From JANNPJ01 sp965200525 (GTDB taxonomy: Bacteria > Actinomycetota > Actinomycetes > Actinomycetales > Kineosporiaceae): DNA of 64,000 bases. Shown in pieces: positions 15,962 to 22,148 of the stretch. Each line of letters opens with the position of its first letter. The first letter of the stretch is position 1. The translations under genes and the position numbers were made by a program. The stretch is from NCBI GenBank assembly GCA_965200525.1, contig OZ241368.1, positions 3,782,001 through 3,846,000 of the forward strand, given 5' to 3'. Under the pieces are notes generated by a model. It was given only the letters and a program-made list of their open reading frames with translations, made no database searches and had not been told where the DNA came from.

Positions 15962-17145
15962 CGCAGCCGGCCGCGGATCGCGGCGCCGTCGGCGTCCAGC
16001 TGTGGCGGCGCGCCGTGCGCCGTGCGCGTGCTCTCGTTCAGCTCGCCGGAGGCGGACATCTCGAACGTGCGCAGTGCCATTCCGGGCAGCGTGATCGAGC
16101 CGAGGCCGGCGTGCTCGACCTCCAGGGTGAGCCGCTGCGAGCGGGCCTGCTCCCACTGGTAGACCTCGTCGATGCTGCGGATCCGCCCGGCTGGAACGCC
16201 GGCGTCGGTCAGCTTCGCCAGCAGCACGTCTTGCCCGAAGGAGCTGAAGCACCGCTCAAGCCGCTCGGTGAGCGCCTCGACGTGCTCGAGGCGGCTGCTG
16301 TTGGTGGCGTAGTCCGGTTCGTCGGGGTCGAGGCCGAACTGGGCACACAGGCGCCGCCACATCGTCTCGTTTCCGCACGCGATCTGGACCGTGCCGTCGG
16401 CGCAACCGAACGCCCCGTAGGGCGCGATCGAGGGGTGCCGGTTGCCCTGCGCCCGCCCGACGTGGCCGGCCACCGTCCAGGCGGTGCCCTGGAAGGCGTG
16501 GACGCCGACCAGCGCGGCCAGCAGCGAGGTGCGCACCACCTGCCCGCTACCGGTACGGTCGCGCTCCCGCAGGGCCCCGAGTACGCCGAAGGCCCCGTAC
16601 AGGGCCGCCGTCAGGTCGCCGATCGGAACCCCCACGCGCTGCGGGTGCTGCGGATCGGGCCCGGTGAGCGACATCAGGCCGGCCTCGCCCTGGGCGATCT
16701 GGTCGTACCCGGGCCGTCCGGCATCGGGCCCGTCGTGGCCGAAACCGCTGATCGACAGGGTCACCAGCTCCGGATTGAGCTCGGCCAGCCGCTCGGCCCC
16801 GAAGCCCAGCCGCTCCAGCACCCCGGGGCGGAAGTTCTCCACCAGGACGTCGGCCCGGCGGATCAGCTCGGCCAGGACGTCCGCGTCGGGCGCTGACTTC
16901 AGGTCCAGGCAGATCGAGGACTTGTTGCGGTTGCAGCTGAGGAAGTAGGTCGATTCGCGCTCGCCGGTCTCGGCCTGGACGAACGGCGGCCCCCAGCTTC
17001 GGGTCTCGTCGCCGGTGCCGGGGGCCTCGATCTTGACGACATCGGCGCCGAGATCGCCGAGCATCATGGCCGCGTGCGGGCCGGCCAGGGCCCGGCTCAG
17101 GTCGACGACCAGGACGCCGGTCAGCGGGGCGAACGTCCTCGTCAT
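15958..17145 (-). CDS. Class III (CaiB/BaiF) CoA-transferase
   Basis: A 395-residue family III CoA-transferase that moves CoA between carboxylic acids. It opens with PLTGVLVVDLSRALAGPHAA, followed by LGDLGADVVKIEAPGTGDETR, the NRNKSSICLDLK block, and RPGYDQIAQGEAGLMSLTG, where the Asp after Tyr is the position of the catalytic aspartate that forms the acyl anhydride. Length is normal for the family. The ATG at 17145 overlaps the cupin stop as ATGA. In this operon it would activate or exchange a carboxylate produced from the substrate. Confidence 0.9.
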   Translation of the reverse strand: MTRTFAPLTGVLVVDLSRALAGPHAAMMLGDLGADVVKIEAPGTGDETRSWGPPFVQAETGERESTYFLSCNRNKSSICLDLKSAPDADVLAELIRRADVLVENFRPGVLERLGFGAERLAELNPELVTLSISGFGHDGPDAGRPGYDQIAQGEAGLMSLTGPDPQHPQRVGVPIGDLTAALYGAFGVLGALRERDRTGSGQVVRTSLLAALVGVHAFQGTAWTVAGHVGRAQGNRHPSIAPYGAFGCADGTVQIACGNETMWRRLCAQFGLDPDEPDYATNSSRLEHVEALTERLERCFSSFGQDVLLAKLTDAGVPAGRIRSIDEVYQWEQARSQRLTLEVEHAGLGSITLPGMALRTFEMSASGELNESTRTAHGAPPQLDADGAAIRGRLR

Positions 17146-17477
17146 CGATTGGGCCGGATGACCAGCATGCTGGCCGGCAGGTCGGAGAGGTTGTCGACCG
17201 CCCGCACGCAACCGGCGGGCAGGAACATCGAGTCGAGATGGGTGAGCTCCACCTGCTCGGTGGCCAGCGTGACGGTCAGGCGCCCGGTGAGAATCAGGTA
17301 GACGGTGTCGAGGGCCACCGGCGACAGATCGGCGTGGGCGCCGGGCTCGTAGCTGGACAGCACCACGCTCATCGACTCGTCGGCCGCGGTGCCGGTCAGG
17401 CGCACCGGCAGGACGCCGGTGTGCCCCTCGGGGGCGAAGGCCGCGGCGTCGCCGATCCGGTGAAGGCGCGCGGTCAT
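17142..17477 (-). CDS. Small cupin-domain protein
   Basis: A 111-residue single cupin barrel: the first motif lies around YEPGAHADLSPVALDTVYLILTG and the second around DSMFLPAGCVRAVDN. The metal ligands are not the full canonical set (one His is present in the first motif and Cys replaces His in the second), so it may bind ligand rather than catalyse. Its ATG at 17477 overlaps the stop of the upstream hydrolase gene by 4 bases, and its stop overlaps the CoA-transferase start, so translation is coupled on both sides. Confidence 0.75.
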   Translation of the reverse strand: MTARLHRIGDAAAFAPEGHTGVLPVRLTGTAADESMSVVLSSYEPGAHADLSPVALDTVYLILTGRLTVTLATEQVELTHLDSMFLPAGCVRAVDNLSDLPASMLVIRPNR

Positions 17478-18304
17478 GACGCGCTCGCAGGGGTCGCGAC
17501 GATCGGGGTGCGCACAGTTCCGACCCGGTCGATGTCGACCGTGACCTCGTCACCGGGATGGAGCAGGCGTGGTGGCCGGCGAGCGTACCCGACCCCGTTG
17601 GGGGTGCCGGTGACGACCAGGTCGCCGGGGTGCAGAGTCATCGTCTGGCTCAGGTAGGCCAGGATCTGCCCGACGCTGAAGATCATGTCCGCAGTGGTGC
17701 CGTCCTGCACGATCTCGCCGTTGACCCGGGTGACGATGCGCAGGCCGGCGGCTGGGTCGCCGACCTCGGCGGCGGTGACGATCTCGCTCATCGGGCCGCT
17801 GTGGTCGGCGTTCTTGCCGACCGTCCACTGGGTCGTGCGGTGCTGGGTGCGCCGGGCGGTGAGATCGTTGAACGCGGCGTAGCCGAACACGCCGGTCAGG
17901 GCGGTCTCGGTCGAGACGTTCTTCAGTTCGCGGCCGACCACCGCCATCAGCTCCCCCTCCCAGTCCAGGCCCTCCTCGCCGTTCGGGACCGGCGCGGGAT
18001 GCCCGGAGACGGTCAGCGAGCGGGTCCAGCGGCCGAAGACAGCCGGGTGGCTCGGGCGCTGGAAGGTCCCCTCGGCCACATGCTCGGGGTAGTTCAACCC
18101 CACGCACAGCACCCGGGCCCCGGCGGACACCGGAGGCCGCAGCGTCAGCTCGCCGACGTCGAGCACCTGGCCCGTGGTCTGCCGGACCGCTTGGTCGGGA
18201 TCGGCCCAGAACTGCTCGAGGCGGCCGAGGGGCACCAGCTTGGACTCGCCGTCGAGCCGGCCGATCCCGCAGCCCTCCGCAGTACGGTAACCGATCAGTT
18301 TCAT
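17474..18304 (-). CDS. Fumarylacetoacetate hydrolase family protein
   Basis: A 276-residue FAH-fold enzyme. The catalytic-domain blocks are VLCVGLNYPEHVAEG, LDWEGELMAVVGRELKNVS (metal-binding Glu pair), GYAAFNDLTARRTQH and GDLVVTGTPNGVGYARRPP near the C-terminus. Family members cleave C-C bonds of acylpyruvates or act as hydratases, isomerases or decarboxylases in aromatic breakdown. Start at MKLIGYRTAEG (18304), preceded by GAAAGGCGTGGCG. It is the promoter-proximal gene of the six-gene leftward operon, with an operator copy 38 bases upstream of the start codon. Confidence 0.9.
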   Translation of the reverse strand: MKLIGYRTAEGCGIGRLDGESKLVPLGRLEQFWADPDQAVRQTTGQVLDVGELTLRPPVSAGARVLCVGLNYPEHVAEGTFQRPSHPAVFGRWTRSLTVSGHPAPVPNGEEGLDWEGELMAVVGRELKNVSTETALTGVFGYAAFNDLTARRTQHRTTQWTVGKNADHSGPMSEIVTAAEVGDPAAGLRIVTRVNGEIVQDGTTADMIFSVGQILAYLSQTMTLHPGDLVVTGTPNGVGYARRPPRLLHPGDEVTVDIDRVGTVRTPIVATPASAS

Positions 18305-18341
18305 CGCCACGCCTTTCCGCTTCGCCGTGCTCTGGAGATCA

Positions 18342-18366
18342 TAAATAGACCTAACCATTAGGCCTG
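18342..18366 (-). promoter_or_regulatory. GntR-type operator in the leftward operon promoter
   Basis: Read on the minus strand, the core is CCTAATGGTTAGG (18350-18362), a perfect inverted repeat CCTAA-N3-TTAGG, followed by the same TCTATTTA tail seen at 19293-19300. A -35-like TTGACG lies upstream at 18393-18398 (minus) with a weak -10. The site sits between the hydrolase gene and the divergent gntR gene, and is 22 of 25 identical to the copy before the ABC operon. Confidence 0.7.
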
Positions 18367-18450
18367 AACATCATCCGTCTGGCCGGCGGTTTCGTCAAGG
18401 AGTCGCTGCCGTTTCGGCCGGGGACCGGGGCGATCCGTTAGGCTCCATCC

Positions 18451-19125
18451 ATGGCGATACCTGCCCACCGGAGCCGCGCCGAGGACGTCGTCGCCTATGT
18501 CGAGGACGGCATCGAGCAGCGCGGGCTACGGCCGGGCGATCACATCGGCACCCGGGCCGGCCTGCGCGACGAGACCGGGGTGGCCCGGGCAACCGTCAAC
18601 GAGGCGATCCGGCTGCTGCAGGAGCGGCGCCGGATCGTGCTGCGCCCGGGCCCGGGCGGGGGGCTGTTCGTCGCGGCGAACGACCCGGTGGTCCGTCTGG
18701 GGCGCACGCTCCTGACCGTTCACGGCGAGCCGCTGGCGGTCGCCGGCGCGATCGAGGTCCGCGAGCAGCTCGAGCCGCTGGTGGCCGCGCATGCGGCTCA
18801 GCACCGCAGCGCCAAGGACGGGCGCGAGCTCCGGTCGCTGATCACCGCGATGAAGAAGAGCCTCGACGACGTCACCCAGTTCGTCTCGCTCAACTGGGAT
18901 CTGCACACCCGGATCGCCGCCATCTCGCCCAACGCCGTGCTGCGGGGCACCTACATCGGCCTCTACGAGTTCGTGAACCAGGTGTCGCTGGTCAACCCCC
19001 AGCCGCGGGACGCCGTCTACCTGGCGCAGCGGCTGAAGGTTCACGGCGATCTGGTCGCGGCCATTATCGCTGGTGACGTCGACGCCGCCCACCGCGCCGC
19101 CGAGGCGCACCGGCACCCGAGCTGA
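18451..19125 (+). CDS. GntR-family regulator with FCD domain
   Basis: A 224-residue FadR-subfamily regulator. The winged HTH covers residues about 5-70 (AEDVVAYVEDGIEQRGLRPG, RDETGVARATVNEAIRLLQE, PGPGGGLFV), and the all-helical FCD ligand domain covers about 90-220 (VREQLEPLVAAHAAQHRS, FVSLNWDLHTRIAAISPNAV with its Asp/His metal ligands). The ATG at 18451 is six bases after TAGGCT (18439-18444), so the gene is probably leaderless. It sits between the two operons that carry matching operators, which makes it their likely repressor, released by a pathway intermediate. Confidence 0.9.
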   Translation: MAIPAHRSRAEDVVAYVEDGIEQRGLRPGDHIGTRAGLRDETGVARATVNEAIRLLQERRRIVLRPGPGGGLFVAANDPVVRLGRTLLTVHGEPLAVAGAIEVREQLEPLVAAHAAQHRSAKDGRELRSLITAMKKSLDDVTQFVSLNWDLHTRIAAISPNAVLRGTYIGLYEFVNQVSLVNPQPRDAVYLAQRLKVHGDLVAAIIAGDVDAAHRAAEAHRHPS

Positions 19126-19185
19126 TCCCAGGCCTCACCCGCTCTCGTCGCGTCTTCCGAGTCCATCTTCGGGCTCGTTTTCAAG

Positions 19186-19196
19186 CCTAACCATTA
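19186..19196 (+). promoter_or_regulatory. Additional GntR-type half site upstream of the ABC operon
   Basis: CCTAACCATTA here is identical to 18350-18360 and is the reverse complement of the operator core TAATGGTTAGG. It lies between the gntR stop and the ABC promoter, about 95 bases from the main operator copy at 19276, and could allow looping or cooperative binding. Only the core is conserved; the flanks differ. Confidence 0.5.
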
Positions 19197-19246
19197 TCTC
19201 CGTTGATGACGGCTGCCCGAAGGCCGCTGTCGCGGCGAGGATTTCC

Positions 19247-19300
19247 TTGACAGGCCTGGCGGGCCGATGCAAGGTAAGGCCTATTGGTTCGGTCTATTTA
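19247..19300 (+). promoter_or_regulatory. Promoter and GntR-type operator of the ABC transporter operon
   Basis: A -35 TTGACA (19247-19252), a 17-base spacer and CAAGGTA (19270-19276) are followed by the operator core CCTATTGGTTCGG (19280-19292) and the tail TCTATTTA (19293-19300). The arrangement and most bases match the monooxygenase promoter at 10301-10354 (22 of 25 over the operator). The leader to the first gene is about 110 bases. Confidence 0.65.
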
Positions 19301-19413
19301 GTTCGACCCGAGCCATTCGACGCAGTCGCGGCAGGTCGTGGGGGGCCTGCAACGCGATCCCCGTTCGGCAGTTCTCGGCACCACCTCGTTGGCGGACAAC
19401 AGGAGAGTGGAAG

Positions 19414-20601
19414 ATGCTCGCAAAGATGCGGGGCAGTCTCGCCCGTGCACGTTTCGACGGACCGGCCTCACGCCCGGTCGGCGCCCGGACGGCGGCCATG
19501 GCCGTGATGGCCGTGGCGGCGGTCCTGCTGGCCTCGGCCTGCGGCTCCTCCTCCAGCGCCGGTTCCACGGCTGCCTCTTCCGGAGCGACAGTGAACGTGG
19601 CCGCCGCGAAAGCGGCTCTGGCCCCCTACACCGGCCGGCCCAGCGCCTTTCCGGTGAGCGAGGCCCTGACCCAGAAGCTTCCGGCCGGCAAGAAGTTCGC
19701 CTACCTGCAATGCGCGACGCCGATCTGTGCCCTGGCCGGCAATCTGCTGCGCCCGGCCGTCGCGGCGATCGGCGGCACGCTGACCACCGTCAACGCCGGC
19801 TCGACGGCCCAGGCCTCGCAGGCGGCAGCGTCCAGTGTGCTGGCCCTCAAGCCGGATGCCGTCCTCTACAGCGGCTCGACCCCGGCCCTGTTCGGCGGCG
19901 GCCTCAAGAAGATGTCCGACGCCGGCATCAAGGTAGTGTCCATCTCGATCAGCACCGACGTGAAGCCCTACGGCATCACGTTCAACTACATCGGCGCCAG
20001 CACCACCGAGCTGTACGGCAAGCTCCTGGCCGACTGGGTGATCGCCAACCAGGGGGCCAAGGCCGACGCGGTCTTCTACGGGGTGCCGGCCCTGGACCTG
20101 TCGGCCTCGGTGCAGAAGGCCTTCCAGGACGAGCTGAAGCTCAACTGCCCCTCGTGCACGGCGCGCACCGTCCCGATCGACGTCGCCACCATCGGAAAGA
20201 CCTCCGCCGCAACCGTGGTCAGCGATCTGCAGGCGCATCCGTCCACCGACGTGGCTGTCTTCGTCAGCTTCCAGGTTGCCGCGGGCCTGCCGGCGGCCAT
20301 GAAGGTGGCCGGTCTCAAGATCCCGACCGTGGGCTTCGGGCCCAGCCCGGGCAACCTGGCCGACATCAAGACCGGCGGGCTGACCGCCGCGCTGGCCATC
20401 GACTTCCCGGTGTCGGTCTGGACCGCGGTCGACTCGGCCGCCCGTCTGATCGAAGGTGCCCAGCCGACCGCGGGTGAGCAGGCCGGCGACGTCCCGCTGC
20501 AGTTCCTGGAGCAGAAGGACATCACGTTCGACCCCACCAACGGGTGGTCGGGCTACCCTGACTTCCCCCAGCGGTTCGCCCCGTTGTGGCACACGTCGTA
20601 A
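19414..20601 (+). CDS. ABC transporter substrate-binding lipoprotein (sugar-type, Peripla_BP_4)
   Basis: A 395-residue extracytoplasmic binding protein. A signal sequence ends in the lipobox LLASACGS (C43). The mature part has the type I periplasmic-binding fold: FAYLQCATPICALAGNLLRP, ALKPDAVLYSGSTPALFGGG, the hinge region, and IPTVGFGPSPGNLADIKTG near the C-terminus. Relatives bind sugars or autoinducers, but in catabolic islands this class also takes up other small molecules. The ATG at 19414 follows AGGAGAGTGGAAG; the open frame upstream begins inside the promoter. First gene of the rightward operon. Confidence 0.88.
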   Translation: MLAKMRGSLARARFDGPASRPVGARTAAMAVMAVAAVLLASACGSSSSAGSTAASSGATVNVAAAKAALAPYTGRPSAFPVSEALTQKLPAGKKFAYLQCATPICALAGNLLRPAVAAIGGTLTTVNAGSTAQASQAAASSVLALKPDAVLYSGSTPALFGGGLKKMSDAGIKVVSISISTDVKPYGITFNYIGASTTELYGKLLADWVIANQGAKADAVFYGVPALDLSASVQKAFQDELKLNCPSCTARTVPIDVATIGKTSAATVVSDLQAHPSTDVAVFVSFQVAAGLPAAMKVAGLKIPTVGFGPSPGNLADIKTGGLTAALAIDFPVSVWTAVDSAARLIEGAQPTAGEQAGDVPLQFLEQKDITFDPTNGWSGYPDFPQRFAPLWHTS

Positions 20602-22148
20602 CCGCCGGCGCCTCGCCGCCGCTGCTTCGGGTCAGCGGCCTGTCCAAGACGTTCCCTGGTCTGAAGGCTCTGGACGACGTGTCGCTGGAGGTCCGTTCCG
20701 GCGAGGTCGTCGCGGTGCTCGGGCACAACGGCTCGGGCAAGTCGACCCTGGTGAAGATCCTCGCCGGTGTCTACCAGGCTGATCCCGGGGCGTCGGTCGA
20801 GGTCCGCGACGCCCAGGGCCGGGCGATGAGCGGCCCGGCCGCCCGCGAGGAGCTCCACTTCATTCACCAGGATCTTGGCCTGGCCGACATCCTGACCACG
20901 GTGGAGAACCTCGGGCTGAACCGGTCGGCCCGGGGCCGGGGCCTGGCCCCGGTGGGCAGCGCGGCCGAGCGCCGCCGGGCCCAGCAGTTGCTGGCCCGGT
21001 TCAGCACCGGCCTCGACGTGAGTGTTCCGGTGGGCAAGCTGTCGCCGGCGCAGCGGACGGTCGTCGCGATCGCCCGGGCCCTGGACGGCTGGAGCCGCCC
21101 GGACAACGTGCTGGTGCTGGACGAGCCGACGGCGGCGCTGCACGGTGACGAGGTGCAGGTGCTGTTCACCGCGATCCGGCGGGTCGCCGCCTCGGGGGCC
21201 GGGGTGGTCTTCATCTCCCACCGGCTGGACGAGGTGCTCGAGCTGGCCGACCGGGTGGTCGTACTGCGCGACGGGCGCGTCGTGGCCGAGGAGGCCACTT
21301 CCCGGCTCGATCACGAGACCATGGTCAGGCTGATCGCCGGCCGCGAGGTCGCCGAGACCAGCGCGACGGGCTGGGACGGCTCGGGCGAGCCGGTGCTGAG
21401 CGCGAGCGGGATCAGCGGTACCCAGGTGCGCGACTTCTCGCTCACCCTGCACGCCGGTGAGATCGTCGGCATTGCCGGGATTCTCGGATCCGGCCGGGAG
21501 CAACTGGGCCCGATGCTGTTCGGGGCCCAGCACCGCTTCGGCGGCCGGGTGGAGGTCGCCGGGGGAGAGCTGGTCGCCGGCGACAGCGTGGCTGCGATCG
21601 AGAGCGGGATGGCCTACGTGCCGGCCGACCGCCGCCGGGCCGGCGCGGTGATGGAGATGAGCGTGCGGGAGAACCTGACCCTGCCCCTGATGCGGCCGCT
21701 GCGAAGGGGTTTCGGGCGCCTGGACGGGCGGGCCGAGCGGGCCCAGTCCCGCTCCTGGATGCACACCGTCGGGCTGCGACCGCCCGACCCGGAGAAGGCG
21801 CTGAAGCTGTTCAGTGGTGGCAACCAGCAGAAGATCGTGCTGGCCAAGTGGCTTCGGGTGCGACCGCGCGTGCTCCTGCTCGACGAGCCCACGCAGGGCG
21901 TCGACGTGGGAGCCAAGGCGGCCATCTACGAGCTGATCCTCACCGCGCGCCGTGAGGGAACCGGGGTGCTGCTGTGCTCCTCGGACCCGAAGGAACTCGT
22001 GTCGCTGTGCGACCGGGTGCTGGTGCTGCGGCAAGGGCGGGTGGTCAGCGAGATCGCCCGCGAGCAACTCAGTGAGGAGCGACTGGTGCGCGACGAGTTA
22101 CAACTCCCGGAGGGCGGCAGCGATGCCGTCCCGAGCAGAGCGGAGTGA
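20586..22148 (+). CDS. ABC transporter ATP-binding protein with two nucleotide-binding domains
   Basis: A 520-residue double ATPase of the sugar importer type (MglA/RbsA-like). NBD1 has Walker A GHNGSGKST and Walker B VLVLDEPTA but a degenerate signature LSPAQ. NBD2 has the intact signature FSGGNQQKIVLAKWL and VLLLDEPTQGVDVG, but its Walker A region reads GILGSGREQL, without the lysine, as is usual in this family. The GTG at 20586 overlaps the end of the binding-protein gene by 16 bases and no better start is visible. Only one composite ATP site is therefore likely to be fully active. Confidence 0.9.
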   Translation: MAHVVTAGASPPLLRVSGLSKTFPGLKALDDVSLEVRSGEVVAVLGHNGSGKSTLVKILAGVYQADPGASVEVRDAQGRAMSGPAAREELHFIHQDLGLADILTTVENLGLNRSARGRGLAPVGSAAERRRAQQLLARFSTGLDVSVPVGKLSPAQRTVVAIARALDGWSRPDNVLVLDEPTAALHGDEVQVLFTAIRRVAASGAGVVFISHRLDEVLELADRVVVLRDGRVVAEEATSRLDHETMVRLIAGREVAETSATGWDGSGEPVLSASGISGTQVRDFSLTLHAGEIVGIAGILGSGREQLGPMLFGAQHRFGGRVEVAGGELVAGDSVAAIESGMAYVPADRRRAGAVMEMSVRENLTLPLMRPLRRGFGRLDGRAERAQSRSWMHTVGLRPPDPEKALKLFSGGNQQKIVLAKWLRVRPRVLLLDEPTQGVDVGAKAAIYELILTARREGTGVLLCSSDPKELVSLCDRVLVLRQGRVVSEIAREQLSEERLVRDELQLPEGGSDAVPSRAE

